The notes: generated by a model not told the origin, from the letters alone. A stretch of 38,199 bases of DNA from Methylophilaceae bacterium (GCA_009926205.1 RFPI01000010.1:1-38199); one strand, 5' to 3'; shown: positions 1 to 9,027, counted from the first letter of the stretch. Numbers and translations: made by a program.

Positions 1-597
1 CATGCTGTGCTGTTTGCCACTGGCAGACGCGCTAATACCCATCAATTGGGATTATCCGCTTTAGGTTTGGCTTGTGAGCAAGATGGCCGGATTCGAGTAG
101 TCAACGAGCATTATCAAAGCAATATTGCCAGCATTTACGCCTTGGGGGATGTGGCAAATAGTATACAGCTAACCCCCTTAGCTTTGGCTGATGCCAGCCG
201 TTGGATCAATCTGATTTATAGCGATAGCGCCAAACCAGCACCTGCCAATATACCGACTGCGATTTTTTCTCATCCTGAATATGCCTGCGTGGGACTTACT
301 GAAGAACAGGCCATACAAAATTATGCTCAAGATCTCAAAATATTTACCGCGCAGTTCAGACCGATGAAGCATACGCTTTCTGGCTTATCAGATCGCGTTT
401 GGATGAAGTTGATTGTGCAGACTTCTACTGATTTGGTTTTAGGTACACATATGGTGGGGGATGCAGCAGCAGAGATTATTCAGGGACTTGCGATTGCTAT
501 GACAGCTGGGGCTACTAAAGCCCACTTTGATGCAACGCTTGGTATACACCCCAGTACCGCTGAAGAATTTGTCACCATGCGCCAAGTTTCTCGCTAA
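1..597 (+). CDS. gor: Glutathione-disulfide reductase, C-terminal part (5' end outside window)
   Basis: About 198 residues are visible, with the frame open to the left edge. The piece begins in the ATGRRANT segment that closes the NAD(P)-binding domain. It continues through the FAD-contacting YALGDVA motif (near visible residue 45) into the dimerisation domain. That domain carries FRPMKHTLSG and the C-terminal HPSTAEE motif, whose His acts as proton donor/acceptor to the redox disulfide of the partner subunit. FRPM..TLSG is typical of glutathione reductases rather than lipoamide dehydrogenases. The enzyme reduces GSSG with NADPH in the cytoplasm. The redox CxxxxC pair lies outside the window, so substrate class rests on C-terminal similarity. 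The gene converges on the rpoD/tRNA unit. Confidence 0.85.
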   Translation, partial: HAVLFATGRRANTHQLGLSALGLACEQDGRIRVVNEHYQSNIASIYALGDVANSIQLTPLALADASRWINLIYSDSAKPAPANIPTAIFSHPEYACVGLTEEQAIQNYAQDLKIFTAQFRPMKHTLSGLSDRVWMKLIVQTSTDLVLGTHMVGDAAAEIIQGLAIAMTAGATKAHFDATLGIHPSTAEEFVTMRQVSR

Positions 598-734
598 AAA
601 AAGTCCGACTGTCTTATCGATGCTTTTCTTTTTTTTAGTTGGCCTCCTAATATATACTTGCATTTTAAAACCATGCTAAAAGGTGACAAAATTGACCCAT
701 TAAAACTATTACTGATTACACAAAAATGAGGCAA

Positions 735-764
735 TAAAAAACCCCAGTTATTACTAACTGGGGT
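735..764 (-). terminator. Intrinsic terminator ending the rpsU-yqeY-dnaG-rpoD-tRNA unit
   Basis: On the minus strand a perfect 9-bp stem (CCCCAGTTA with TAACTGGGG, 742-750 and 755-763) closes a 4-nt loop and is followed by a run of six T (736-741). It lies 5 nt past the tRNA 3' end, so it also fits as the end of the upstream operon. Confidence 0.9.
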
Positions 765-768
765 CATT

Positions 769-845
769 TGGTGGGCCCACCAGGACTTGAACCTGGGACC
801 AAAGGATTATGAGTCCTCTGCTCTAACCAACTGAGCTATAGGCCC
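769..845 (-). tRNA. tRNA-Ile2 (anticodon CAU, lysidine-modified type)
   Basis: A 77-nt cloverleaf with a 7-bp acceptor stem (GGGCCTA with its partner TGGGCCC, one G-T pair), D arm GCTC...GAGC, anticodon loop CTCATAA, T arm with loop TTCAAGT, and an encoded CCA. The CAU anticodon could mean elongator Met. However, C4-G69 and C5-G68 in the acceptor stem match the determinants used by TilS, which converts C34 to lysidine so that the tRNA reads AUA as Ile. I therefore prefer Ile2. Its 5' end lies 7 nt behind the rpoD stop codon with no room for a promoter, so it is probably processed from the rpoD transcript. Confidence 0.88.
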
Positions 846-852
846 GAAACTA

Positions 853-2772
853 TTAATCCTGACCATTCTCCAAGAAACTACGTAGGCGCTCAGAACGTGT
901 TGGATGGCGCAATTTACGCAAAGCCTTAGCTTCTATCTGACGAATACGCTCACGCGTCACATCAAACTGTTTACCCACTTCCTCTAAGGTATGGTCAGTA
1001 TTCATCTCAATACCAAAACGCATACGCAAGACTTTTGCTTCACGTGGTGTGAGTGATTCCAATACCTCTTTGGTTGCGTCACGCAAACTGGCATAAACCG
1101 CCGCGTCAACTGGTGCCAAAGTAACACTGTCTTCAATAAAGTCACCCAAATGGGAGTCATCATCGTCACCGATTGGGGTTTCCATAGAAATCGGCTCTTT
1201 GCTGATTTTTAGGATCTTACGAATTTTGTCTTCTGGCATTTCCATCTTTTCTGCCAATGTTGCTGGATCAGGCTCTAAGCCTGTTTCTTGCAGAATCTGA
1301 CGGCTAATACGATTCATCTTATTGATGGTTTCAATCATATGCACAGGGATACGGATAGTGCGCGCTTGGTCAGCGATAGAACGAGTAATCGCCTGACGTA
1401 TCCACCAAGTTGCATAAGTCGAGAATTTGTATCCACGACGATACTCAAATTTATCCACCGCTTTCATCAAGCCGATATTGCCTTCTTGAATCAAGTCGAG
1501 GAACTGCAAGCCACGGTTGGTATATTTCTTAGCGATAGAGATGACCAAACGCAAGTTGGCCTCAATCATTTCGCGTTTCGCACGGCGGGCTCTTGCTTCA
1601 CCTGTGGTCATTTGTTTGTTGATTTCTTTCAACTCTTTGATGGGGATTCCAACACGGGTTTGAATGTCCAACAAACGTTGTTGTTGATCTTGAATAGAAT
1701 GGGTAAAGCGTGCCAATTTCTGAACATAAGGCTTATCCACTGCCAGCTCACGATTTAACCATTCCATATCACATTCATTACCAGGGAATGATTTAATAAA
1801 GTGCTGACGAGGCATGCCAGATTTATCTACGCAGAAATCCATAATCTTGCGCTCGTGACCACGGATTTCGTCCACCATGGTTCTTACTTGGTCGCACAAG
1901 GCTTCAACTTGTTTTGCAGAGAAACGGAAAACCGTCAGCGCTTCTAAAATTTGGGCTTGTAACTCTTGGTATTTCTTATCCTGAGAGCCTTTATCAGCCA
2001 ATATTTTGCTCATCTTTTGGTGAGCATCACGGATATCAACAAAGCGTGTTAATACTTCTTGTTTAAGTTTGGCTAACGCTTCGGCAGAGATGGCAGCGGA
2101 TTTTGCACCGTCATCATCATCTTCTTCGTCCTCTTCTTCTACATCAGCGTCTTCGTCCTCAGAGGCCGATGCAATCACATCATCCATGCCCATATCAGCA
2201 TCGATTAAACCGTCTACCAATTCATCTACGCTTAATTCGTCTTTTTCGACCTTTTCAATCAGCGCAAGCAACTCGGTAATCGTGGTGGGGCAAACTGCAA
2301 TGGCTTGCACCATATGCTTGAGACCATCTTCAATACGCTTGGCGATTTCAATTTCACCCTCGCGTGTCAGCAAATCTACGGTCCCCATTTCGCGCATATA
2401 CATACGCACAGGATCGGTGGTGCGGCCAAATTCAGAATCAACTGTGGCCAAGGCTTGTTCTGCTTCTTCAGCAGCGTCTTCATCTGCCACTGCTGGAGGG
2501 GCATCAGACATCAATAACACTTCGGCGTCAGGTGCTTCTTCGTAAACCTGAATCCCCATGTCATTAATCATGCCAATGATGCTATCTATTTGTTCAGAAT
2601 CTTGAACATCATCCGGCAAATGGTCATTGATCTCTGCATAGGTCAGGTAGCCTCGCTCCTTACCCAGCACAATCAACATCTTTAGACGTGCACGGCCGTC
2701 TAACTGTTGTTCCTGATCGTTGTGGGATTCTTTGTTTGCTAGGTCTTTATCTTTTGCCATGTCTTTTGCCAT
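853..2772 (-). CDS. rpoD: RNA polymerase primary sigma factor (sigma-70, RpoD)
   Basis: A 639-residue protein that directs RNA polymerase to housekeeping promoters. It has region 1.1 (about 30-100), an acidic Asp/Glu run (about 203-222) in the non-conserved region, and region 2 near 405-480 ([20 protein letters not shown], then [20 protein letters not shown]). Region 3 follows, then region 4 with the helix-turn-helix [20 protein letters not shown] near the C terminus. Length is close to the usual 613-680. I chose ATG at 2772 because AGAGG sits 5 nt upstream; a GTG directly before it would add one residue. It is the last protein gene of the macromolecular synthesis operon and also has its own extended -10 promoter in the gap behind dnaG. 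Confidence 0.98.
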   Translation of the reverse strand: MAKDMAKDKDLANKESHNDQEQQLDGRARLKMLIVLGKERGYLTYAEINDHLPDDVQDSEQIDSIIGMINDMGIQVYEEAPDAEVLLMSDAPPAVADEDAAEEAEQALATVDSEFGRTTDPVRMYMREMGTVDLLTREGEIEIAKRIEDGLKHMVQAIAVCPTTITELLALIEKVEKDELSVDELVDGLIDADMGMDDVIASASEDEDADVEEEDEEDDDDGAKSAAISAEALAKLKQEVLTRFVDIRDAHQKMSKILADKGSQDKKYQELQAQILEALTVFRFSAKQVEALCDQVRTMVDEIRGHERKIMDFCVDKSGMPRQHFIKSFPGNECDMEWLNRELAVDKPYVQKLARFTHSIQDQQQRLLDIQTRVGIPIKELKEINKQMTTGEARARRAKREMIEANLRLVISIAKKYTNRGLQFLDLIQEGNIGLMKAVDKFEYRRGYKFSTYATWWIRQAITRSIADQARTIRIPVHMIETINKMNRISRQILQETGLEPDPATLAEKMEMPEDKIRKILKISKEPISMETPIGDDDDSHLGDFIEDSVTLAPVDAAVYASLRDATKEVLESLTPREAKVLRMRFGIEMNTDHTLEEVGKQFDVTRERIRQIEAKALRKLRHPTRSERLRSFLENGQD

Positions 2773-2818
2773 CACTACCTCTATGCCGAAAGTTCGTAAA
2801 AACTGCGGAAAGCCTTAT

Positions 2819-2827
2819 ATTATATCA
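2819..2827 (-). promoter_or_regulatory. Extended -10 promoter candidate for rpoD
   Basis: On the minus strand the 77-nt gap between dnaG and rpoD contains TGATATAAT, a perfect extended -10 element (TG-N-TATAAT). No good -35 is visible, as is usual for this class. Transcription would start near 2812 and give a leader of about 40 nt before the rpoD ATG. Confidence 0.6.
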
Positions 2828-2852
2828 CAAAACCACTCTCTAATTTGAGGAA

Positions 2853-4565
2853 TCACCTTTTTTTGAGTATGGCTTTTTCCTCTTCGGTCAGCGCACTCAA
2901 AGGTTTTTTCAGTAGTTCTTCACGCGATTTTTCTTGGTGTCCTCTACGCAAATTTTCCATACCCGCCAAATATTCCTGCGTCATATCAGGGTTTTTGTCG
3001 GTCAAAGCAACATCATGATGCAAGGCAGATGAAATCGATTCGCTCATGGCTGACTGCATATGCATCAACAAACTACCTGCGTTTGACTGTGGAAATTGTA
3101 AGGCAGTTTCAATCGCTAATGCCAGCAAACCTTGTTCGGGCTCATCGCGCTGCAACACAGTCAAATCTTCTGCTTTAGCCAGCTCAGGGAACTGCAACAA
3201 AATAAGTAACATCCTACGTGCCAGGGAGAACGCTTTGCGCTGTAGTTTCTGTGGCGCTTTGTTACTCTCTTGGCTACGCGCAGCAGGGCGAATATGCTCT
3301 CGCAAAGCGGGGACGGTAAGCCCCACCATATCCGCCACAGATTTTTCTAATAATAAACGAAATTTTCCTGCGCGGATTTGTTGCAGTATAGGTTCCACCT
3401 GCTTAAGAAACTTAACCTTATCCTCTTGCGCGGTCAGCGCATTGTCTTGCGTCAAGGTTTGCAATAAATACTGTGACAAAGGCATGGCTTGTTGCATCAT
3501 CTGCTCGAAGGCAGGTTTGCCGTGTTCACGCACATAACTGTCAGGGTCATGCTCAGCAGGCAAGAATAAAAAGCTTAGGCGCAGTCCATCTGTCAGCGCT
3601 GGCAATGCATTCATCGCAGCTCGCCAAGCTGCGCTTCGACCTGCATTGTCGCCGTCGAAACAGAAGATGATATGGTCGGTGTGGCGTAATAATTTACTGA
3701 TATGAAATGGCGTGGTTGCCGTTCCCAACGCAGCGACAGCATAGTCTATGCCGTATTGCGCCAAGGCAACGACATCCATATAGCCCTCTACCACCAACAC
3801 TTTACCGGCATCGCGGATGGCGCGACGCGCCAAAAACAAGCCATATAATTCATGCCCCTTTTGGAATACTGGGGTTTCTGGTGAGTTGTAATATTTGGGA
3901 CTGTCCTCTGGATTGATGATGCGACCACCAAACCCGACTACCTGACCCTTTTGATCATGAATGGGGAACATAATCCGATGGCGAAATCTGTCGTATCGCT
4001 TGCCTTGCTCGTTACTCACCACAAGCCCTGCTGTGTCCAACACCTCAGCATCGTACTGTTTGAATACTGTCTGTAAATTTTGCCAACCCTGCGGGGCATA
4101 GCCAATTTGAAAGCGCGCTGCAATTTGACCTGTTAAGCCTCGGTTTTTCAGATATTCAATCGCTGCGGGAGACTGTTTTAATTGCATACGATAAAACTCA
4201 TTGGCTTTTTGTAGCACATCCAACAAGCCCATACTCACTGCTTTTTGCTCGGCTACTTGTTGAGCATCACGGGTTTGTTGTGGCACGACCATACCGACTT
4301 GCTTCGCCAGTTCTTGTACCGCCTCAATAAAGCTTAAACCTAAATATTCCATCAAAAATCCGATGGCTGTGCCATGCGCCCCACAACCAAAGCAGTGATA
4401 GAACTGCTTGCTTGGGCTGACGGTAAAGGATGGGGATTTTTCTTGGTGAAATGGACAGCAAGCCATGTAATTGGCACCGGCTTTTTTAAGCGGTACGCTT
4501 TTGTCTATCAAATCAACAATGTCGATACGATTGACCAGTTCTTGGATAAAGCTATCTGGAATCAT
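2853..4565 (-). CDS. dnaG: DNA primase
   Basis: A 570-residue primase that makes RNA primers for replication forks. The N-terminal zinc-binding domain has the C-x2-H...C-x2-C set (C37, H40, C58, C61; motifs CCPFH and HCFGCGAHG). The catalytic core follows, with the RYDRFRHRIMFPI segment near 190 and the Toprim motif VVEGYMDVVAL near 260, then FCFDGDNAGR with the metal-binding acidic residues. The C-terminal helicase-interaction domain ends in LTEEEKAILKKR. Length is close to the 581 residues of the E. coli enzyme. It lies between yqeY and rpoD, and an intrinsic terminator precedes it, so dnaG probably receives only read-through transcription. No clear Shine-Dalgarno precedes the ATG, which fits low expression. 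Confidence 0.97.
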   Translation of the reverse strand: MIPDSFIQELVNRIDIVDLIDKSVPLKKAGANYMACCPFHQEKSPSFTVSPSKQFYHCFGCGAHGTAIGFLMEYLGLSFIEAVQELAKQVGMVVPQQTRDAQQVAEQKAVSMGLLDVLQKANEFYRMQLKQSPAAIEYLKNRGLTGQIAARFQIGYAPQGWQNLQTVFKQYDAEVLDTAGLVVSNEQGKRYDRFRHRIMFPIHDQKGQVVGFGGRIINPEDSPKYYNSPETPVFQKGHELYGLFLARRAIRDAGKVLVVEGYMDVVALAQYGIDYAVAALGTATTPFHISKLLRHTDHIIFCFDGDNAGRSAAWRAAMNALPALTDGLRLSFLFLPAEHDPDSYVREHGKPAFEQMMQQAMPLSQYLLQTLTQDNALTAQEDKVKFLKQVEPILQQIRAGKFRLLLEKSVADMVGLTVPALREHIRPAARSQESNKAPQKLQRKAFSLARRMLLILLQFPELAKAEDLTVLQRDEPEQGLLALAIETALQFPQSNAGSLLMHMQSAMSESISSALHHDVALTDKNPDMTQEYLAGMENLRRGHQEKSREELLKKPLSALTEEEKAILKKR

Positions 4566-4603
4566 GGCTTGTCATTAGCTTGTTGAGAATGCACCGTTAG
4601 AAA

Positions 4604-4625
4604 TAAAAAAGGAGCTTGCGCTCCT
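4604..4625 (-). terminator. Intrinsic terminator between yqeY and dnaG (operon attenuator)
   Basis: The minus strand reads AGGAGC-GCAA-GCTCCT followed by six T, a 6-bp stem with a stable GCAA tetraloop. It lies inside the operon, 28 nt behind the yqeY stop and before the dnaG start, so it probably reduces transcription of dnaG-rpoD relative to rpsU. The E. coli operon has a comparable terminator between rpsU and dnaG. Confidence 0.8.
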
Positions 4626-4652
4626 CTAAATTGTAAGCCAAATCGTTCAGAT

Positions 4653-5096
4653 TTAACCGAGTTTTGCTTTAATCAGCCCGGAAATTTTACCCATATCGGC
4701 TCGACCCACCACTTGAGGTTTAACCAAAGCCATCACCTTGCCCATTTCTTGCATGCCTTGTGCGCCGCTGTCAGTAATGGCTTGCGCAATAATTTGAGCA
4801 ATCTCATCTTCACTCAGTTGTGCCGGCAAGTAAGCTTGCAAAACCTCTACCTCAAATTTTTCTGCGTCAGCTAAATCATGGCGCTGTGCAGCTTCGTATT
4901 GGCTAATAGAGTCACGACGCTGTTTCAGCATCTTTTCTATGGTTTCGATGATTTGCTGGTCATTCAGCTCGATACGGTCATCTACTTCGCGCTGCTTGAT
5001 AGCAGCTTGCAAAAGGCGAATAGCGCCAAGACGCGCCGTTTCCTTGGCGCGCATGGCGTTTTTCATATCTTCGGTAATACGCGTCTTTAACGACAC
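4653..5096 (-). CDS. yqeY: GatB/YqeY domain protein
   Basis: A 147-residue helical protein made of the YqeY domain, which resembles the tail domain of the GatB subunit of tRNA-dependent amidotransferase. The N terminus (SLKTRITEDMKNAMRAKE) and the C-terminal VGRADMGKISGLIKAKL are typical of the family. A link to tRNA or amidotransferase function is suspected but not proven. The start is GTG at 5096; this keeps the conserved N terminus, whereas the next ATG at 5066 would cut it off. The Shine-Dalgarno is weak and the gene begins 21 nt behind the rpsU stop, so translational coupling is plausible. Confidence 0.92.
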   Translation of the reverse strand: MSLKTRITEDMKNAMRAKETARLGAIRLLQAAIKQREVDDRIELNDQQIIETIEKMLKQRRDSISQYEAAQRHDLADAEKFEVEVLQAYLPAQLSEDEIAQIIAQAITDSGAQGMQEMGKVMALVKPQVVGRADMGKISGLIKAKLG

Positions 5097-5117
5097 GAGA
5101 AGGCTCTGCTAAAAGGT

Positions 5118-5330
5118 TTAGTAGAGTTTAGGTGCCAGTGTTTGGCTACGAATGCGGCGATAGTGACGTTTTACAGCAGCTGCTGCTTTACGCTTACGTT
5201 CCCATGTTGGTTTCTCATAGAACTCACGGGCACGCAAATCGGTTAGCAAACCAGTCTTTTCAATCAAACGCTTGAAACGACGTAGCGCTACGTCAAATGG
5301 CTCATTCTCTTTCACACGAACTGTGGTCAT
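5118..5330 (-). CDS. rpsU: 30S ribosomal protein S21
   Basis: A 70-residue basic protein that binds the small ribosomal subunit near the anti-Shine-Dalgarno end of 16S rRNA and takes part in translation initiation. The core reads [20 protein letters not shown], then the [20 protein letters not shown] region and a basic tail. The usual family length is about 71, so I set the start at ATG 5330; the longer open frame upstream is not conserved sequence. No strong Shine-Dalgarno is visible, as is common for S21 genes. It is the first gene of the macromolecular synthesis operon and has a good sigma-70 promoter about 40 nt upstream. Confidence 0.97.
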   Translation of the reverse strand: MTTVRVKENEPFDVALRRFKRLIEKTGLLTDLRAREFYEKPTWERKRKAAAAVKRHYRRIRSQTLAPKLY

Positions 5331-5367
5331 AACAATCGGTTCCGTTACTTGCTTAGAAAAGTGCGAC

Positions 5368-5396
5368 ATTCTAGCGACATGAGAGTAATTAATCAA
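5368..5396 (-). promoter_or_regulatory. Sigma-70 promoter for the rpsU operon
   Basis: On the minus strand TTGATT (5391-5396) and TAGAAT (5368-5373) are separated by exactly 17 nt, matching 4/6 and 5/6 of the consensus. They lie in the divergent rpsU/tsaD gap, about 38 nt ahead of the rpsU ATG. Confidence 0.65.
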
Positions 5397-5443
5397 CAAG
5401 ATATGCAATAATTTCGCCTTTGTTTATCGCTGAGCGAACAGCC

Positions 5444-6463
5444 ATGCTGATTTTAGGGATTGAATCTTCTTGTGATGAAACTGGTGTCGCCCTGTATGAC
5501 ACACAACACGGCCTTTTGGCGCACGCCCTGCATTCACAAGTGGAAATGCATGCTGAATATGGCGGGGTAGTGCCAGAATTAGCCTCGCGCGACCATATTA
5601 AGCGAGTACTCCCTCTACTTACTCACACTTTACAACAAGCCAACAAATCGCTGTCCGACCTGCATGCTATTGCCTACACACAAGGCCCAGGCTTGTCAGG
5701 GGCTTTATTGGTTGGCACCAGTGTTGCCAACGCTCTGGCATTTAGTCTGAACATCCCCGCCATCCCCGTTCATCATCTTGAGGGTCATTTATTAGCCCCG
5801 CTGCTTGAAGCCGACGCCCCGGCCTTTCCTTTTGTGGCTTTATTGGTATCTGGTGGGCATACGCAGCTCATGCAAGTGCAAGGCATAGGCGAATATCGCT
5901 TGCTTGGGGATACGCTTGATGATGCAGCAGGGGAAGCTTTTGATAAGACTGCCAAACTACTGGAGCTTGGCTATCCTGGCGGTCCAGCACTGGCTAAATT
6001 AGCTGAACAAGGTCGACCAGATCGATTTAAATTGCCTAGGTCTATGTTGCATAGCGGTGATTTAAATTTTAGTTTCAGTGGACTCAAGACTGCGGTTTTG
6101 ACACTGATACAAAATCAAGCGGCACCTTTAGATACGCAAACGCGCGCGGACATCGCCTATGAATTTCAAGAAGCAGTGACTGACGTATTGGCGCATAAAT
6201 GTTTGCTTGCCTTGAAACAGACTGGCATGTCGCAATTAATAGTTTCCGGTGGGGTTGGCGCCAATCGACGTCTTAGAGAAAAGCTGAGTGCTCGTGCCCA
6301 GCAAGCAGGCGCGCAAGTCCACTATCCGCGCATCGAGTTTTGCACCGACAATGGCGCCATGATTGCCTTTGCTGGAGCTATGCGTGCCAATCACAATATG
6401 ATTAAAGAAAGTGCTTTCTCGGTAAAACCACGCTGGGATTTGGCGGATTTAAATCCAGCTTAG
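5444..6463 (+). CDS. tsaD: tRNA N6-adenosine threonylcarbamoyltransferase TsaD
   Basis: A 339-residue ASKHA-fold enzyme that transfers threonylcarbamoyl from threonylcarbamoyl-AMP to A37 of ANN-decoding tRNAs, working with TsaB, TsaE and TsaC. It begins [13 protein letters not shown]. The metal-binding HLEGH (H111, H115) and the nucleotide-binding LVSGGHTQL are present, as are [10 protein letters not shown] and the late [14 protein letters not shown] chose ATG at 5444 because the protein then starts exactly like the family; an upstream in-frame ATG at 5420 would add eight unconserved residues. It diverges from rpsU, an arrangement common in proteobacteria, and converges on plsY with a gap of 5 nt. 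Confidence 0.97.
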   Translation: MLILGIESSCDETGVALYDTQHGLLAHALHSQVEMHAEYGGVVPELASRDHIKRVLPLLTHTLQQANKSLSDLHAIAYTQGPGLSGALLVGTSVANALAFSLNIPAIPVHHLEGHLLAPLLEADAPAFPFVALLVSGGHTQLMQVQGIGEYRLLGDTLDDAAGEAFDKTAKLLELGYPGGPALAKLAEQGRPDRFKLPRSMLHSGDLNFSFSGLKTAVLTLIQNQAAPLDTQTRADIAYEFQEAVTDVLAHKCLLALKQTGMSQLIVSGGVGANRRLREKLSARAQQAGAQVHYPRIEFCTDNGAMIAFAGAMRANHNMIKESAFSVKPRWDLADLNPA

Positions 6464-6468
6464 GGATT

Positions 6469-7089
6469 TTATTTTTTGCCAAAACCAGCCTCTGTTCCTG
6501 CCAATAATTTTTGTATATTGCTGCGATGACGCCAAATCAGCATCAATGAGATAAACGCTATCACCAATTCCAAATCCTGATAGGGCAATAAATACCAAGC
6601 GAACACTGGCGCTAAGACCGCTGCAGAAAGCGCTGCCAAAGAAGAGTATTTGCTCAACGCAAACACCAACAGCCAGGTAAGTAATACTGCAAAAGCCAAG
6701 GGTACAGATAATGCCAAAATCACGCCCAAGGCAGTCGCAACTCCTTTACCCCCTTTGAATTTATAAAATACGGGATAAAGATGACCCACGAACACAGCTA
6801 TCGCGACAGCGCTGGTAATCCATAACACTCCGCCATCAGGTTGCATCACCAACCAAACAGGAAACCAGCCTTTAAAAGTATCCCCTAACAAGGTGAGTGC
6901 AGCTGCGGCTTTTTTTCCGCTACGCAACACATTGGTGGCGCCGGGATTACCAGACCCCACGGTGCGTGGATCTGGCAAACCAAATATCCGACTGACCACG
7001 ATGCCAAATGCAATCGAGCCCAATAAATAGGCTGCAATAATTTGTACGACTGCAATCGGATTCACGTCAATAAAACCTAGCTCATTCAT
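6469..7089 (-). CDS. plsY: Glycerol-3-phosphate acyltransferase PlsY
   Basis: A 206-residue integral inner-membrane protein that moves the acyl group of acyl-phosphate to glycerol-3-phosphate, the first step of phospholipid synthesis. The conserved loops are clear: GSIAFG followed by [15 protein letters not shown] (about 38-57), then [13 protein letters not shown] (about 113-126). Five or more hydrophobic segments separate them. Length matches the family (about 200). It lies convergent to tsaD and divergent from folB, and the tsaD-plsY-folB neighbourhood is common in proteobacteria. Confidence 0.95.
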   Translation of the reverse strand: MNELGFIDVNPIAVVQIIAAYLLGSIAFGIVVSRIFGLPDPRTVGSGNPGATNVLRSGKKAAAALTLLGDTFKGWFPVWLVMQPDGGVLWITSAVAIAVFVGHLYPVFYKFKGGKGVATALGVILALSVPLAFAVLLTWLLVFALSKYSSLAALSAAVLAPVFAWYLLPYQDLELVIAFISLMLIWRHRSNIQKLLAGTEAGFGKK

Positions 7090-7179
7090 GATGTTCTACT
7101 CTACAATCATCAGGAGATAAAATCTTATTGTAAACCATCACCCCAAGTCACCACCATGAGAGAAAGCTAGTTTAGCGCG

Positions 7180-7542
7180 ATGAACAGTATTTTTATTCAA
7201 GACCTCAAAGTCAAAACCAAATTGGGCGTGCCTGATTGGGAGCGACTATTACCACAAAGCGTGCTGATAGACATTGAAATCGCGCTTCCTAATCACGCGA
7301 ATTTCAACTCAGACAATATTCAAGACACGATTGATTATGGTGAGGTCTGTGCCATGGTAGAAAGATTGCTGGGAGAACAAACTTTTAAGTTGGTCGAAAC
7401 TATGGCGGAACAGATTTGCCAACATATCCTGCAAGATTTCAAAGCCCCTTGGGTGCGCATTAAAATTAGCAAACCCAATATTTTGCGTTCTGCAAAAGCG
7501 GTGGGGGTCATAATGGAAAGAGGTCAACGCCCTCAAGCTTGA
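7180..7542 (+). CDS. folB: Dihydroneopterin aldolase
   Basis: A 120-residue single-domain enzyme of folate synthesis. It cleaves 7,8-dihydroneopterin to 6-hydroxymethyl-dihydropterin and glycolaldehyde and acts as an oligomer in the cytoplasm. The N-terminal strand IFIQDLKVKTKLGVPDWER, the DTIDYGEVC segment near 48 and the C-terminal VRIKISKPNILRSAKAVGV with the catalytic Lys region are typical. The ATG has no clear Shine-Dalgarno. The stop codon directly abuts the stop of xerD on the other strand (7542/7543), so the two transcripts must overlap at their 3' ends. Confidence 0.93.
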   Translation: MNSIFIQDLKVKTKLGVPDWERLLPQSVLIDIEIALPNHANFNSDNIQDTIDYGEVCAMVERLLGEQTFKLVETMAEQICQHILQDFKAPWVRIKISKPNILRSAKAVGVIMERGQRPQA

Positions 7543-8451
7543 TCAGCCGCGTGGATGGTGCACGCTATGCAACTGTTTCAAACGCTCACGCGCGACATGC
7601 GTGTAGATTTGTGTGGTCGAGATATCTGCATGCCCCAAAAGCATCTGAACCACGCGCAAATCAGCACCATGATTTAATAAATGTGTCGCGAAAGCATGAC
7701 GCAATACATGTGGGGAGAGTTGTTTGCGTATGCCGGCTTGTAACGCATAACGTTTAATCAAATACCAAAAAGCTTGACGCGTCATGGCGTCGCCACGTTG
7801 CGTAACGAACAAAGCATCGGATAGACGCTGTTGCAAAATTTGCGGCCGTGCCTCTTGCATATAGCGTTGTATCCATTCAACCGCCACTTCGCCCATAGGC
7901 ACCAAACGCGTTTTACTGCCTTTGCCCGTCACCCGCACGACGCCCTCATTAAGGCTCACCTCCATCACTTTCATGCCCACTAATTCACTCACCCGCAAAC
8001 CACTGGCATACAACAGTTCCAACATAGCTTTGTCGCGCATACCGATGATTTGATGTATGTCGGGAGCAGCTAATAGGGATTCAACTTCTTCTTCATTCAA
8101 ACTTTTGGGCAGAGAGCGTGGCAACTTGGGTGCCTCTATCAAGGCACTAGGATCTTTGCTAATCCGATTTTCGCGCAAATAGTAGCGGTAAAATCGCCGC
8201 AAACTGGCAATTAAGCGAGACACACTGCGAGCTTTGGTGATTGGGGTTCGATGCGCAAGATAGCGTTGGATTTGCGCTTGGTCTACTTGCAATAATCGGC
8301 CTTGATGCTCTCGCTCTAACCAAGTGGCAAATTGGCTGATATCTAAGCGGTAGCTATCGAGCGTATTTTTGGCCAAGCCTTCTTCTAGCCACAACGCATC
8401 GATAAACATATCCAATGCTTGCTGATTGTCAGCTTGCAAGACGATAGCCAT
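7543..8451 (-). CDS. xerD: Site-specific tyrosine recombinase XerD
   Basis: A 302-residue recombinase that, with XerC, resolves chromosome dimers at dif under FtsK control. The N-terminal SAM-like core-binding domain covers about 10-95. The catalytic domain carries R153 (ASGLRVSELVG), the SPHVLRHAFATHLL box with HxxR, LLGHADISTTQIYTHV with the late His, and the nucleophile Tyr at about 283. All active-site residues are present. The family length of about 300 and the ending LHSVHHPRG point to XerD rather than XerC. Its start lies inside the end of ogt (23-bp overlap), so the two are translated from one message. Confidence 0.95.
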   Translation of the reverse strand: MAIVLQADNQQALDMFIDALWLEEGLAKNTLDSYRLDISQFATWLEREHQGRLLQVDQAQIQRYLAHRTPITKARSVSRLIASLRRFYRYYLRENRISKDPSALIEAPKLPRSLPKSLNEEEVESLLAAPDIHQIIGMRDKAMLELLYASGLRVSELVGMKVMEVSLNEGVVRVTGKGSKTRLVPMGEVAVEWIQRYMQEARPQILQQRLSDALFVTQRGDAMTRQAFWYLIKRYALQAGIRKQLSPHVLRHAFATHLLNHGADLRVVQMLLGHADISTTQIYTHVARERLKQLHSVHHPRG

Positions 8452-8947
8452 CGTTCACCCCTTCATGTTGTAACAGCCATTGCTTGATGGCCAATCCCTC
8501 GGGACTGCCCTGCATAAACCCACCCAATCCCCTTGCCGCCACTACCCTATGGCAGGGAATTAAAATCGGCAAAGGATTTGCCCCGCAGGCATTGGCAACA
8601 GCACGGGCACCTGAAGCAACTTTGTGCGCTAAATCCTGATAGCTCATTACTGAGCCGGATGGGATTTGGGCGATGGCTTGCCAGACTCTGCGCTGAAAAG
8701 CAGTACCATCATCTAGCTTTTCTAGTATAGCTGTCACATCCACTTGCAGCAGACTAGCTTGCATCAGATAGGCCTCGATAGAGTTTGCCAAGTTTTTGGC
8801 GCGCGAAGAACAACAGGATGGCGCAGAAATTGAGCACAAATCGATTCTGGCAAGCCGGCCAGTCTGATCGAAGCGGATGACGACCGAGCCAAAAGGCGAC
8901 GGAATAACAGCTTCTTGCAATAAATCTGATTGAGACATAGCGTCCAT
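8429..8947 (-). CDS. ogt: Methylated-DNA-protein-cysteine methyltransferase
   Basis: A suicidal DNA repair protein of about 172 residues that removes O6-methyl groups from guanine. The C-terminal domain has the helix-turn-helix with arginine finger (SGARAVANACGANPLPILI), the active-site PCHRV with the acceptor Cys near 132, and GLGGFMQGSPEGLAIKQWLL. The N-terminal domain is short and divergent, with a CC pair near 45. I place the start at ATG 8947; ATG at 8938 is equally possible. A longer open frame upstream runs through the rplS terminator and is not credible. It overlaps xerD by 23 bp. The symbol ogt is used in the broad family sense. Confidence 0.88.
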   Translation of the reverse strand: MDAMSQSDLLQEAVIPSPFGSVVIRFDQTGRLARIDLCSISAPSCCSSRAKNLANSIEAYLMQASLLQVDVTAILEKLDDGTAFQRRVWQAIAQIPSGSVMSYQDLAHKVASGARAVANACGANPLPILIPCHRVVAARGLGGFMQGSPEGLAIKQWLLQHEGVNDGYRLAS

Positions 8948-8997
8948 TATGCGCAAGTTGAACACAATTTTCACGCAATAATCGTGATTTGATAGGC

Positions 8998-9027
8998 AAA
9001 AAAAAAGCCCCACAAAAAGTGGGGCTT
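8998..9027 (-). terminator. Intrinsic terminator of the rpsP-rimM-trmD-rplS operon
   Basis: The minus strand has a perfect 9-bp stem AAGCCCCAC/GTGGGGCTT (9005-9013, 9019-9027) with a 5-nt loop, followed by an unbroken T run. It lies just behind the rplS stop codon and insulates ogt-xerD. Confidence 0.95.

Noticed and set aside
769-845. tRNA gene as a possible attachment site for the P4-type integrase
   Set aside because: The integrase is about 37 kb away and no integrase or repeat of the tRNA 3' end lies beside the tRNA.
2069-2545. Long open frame opposite rpoD with a Ser-rich product
   Set aside because: It is the antisense shadow of the Asp/Glu-rich run in RpoD; the poly-Ser arises from reversed GAT/GAA codons.
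3046-3537. Open frame opposite dnaG
   Set aside because: Antisense to a well conserved primase gene, Cys-rich by codon reversal, with no ribosome binding site.
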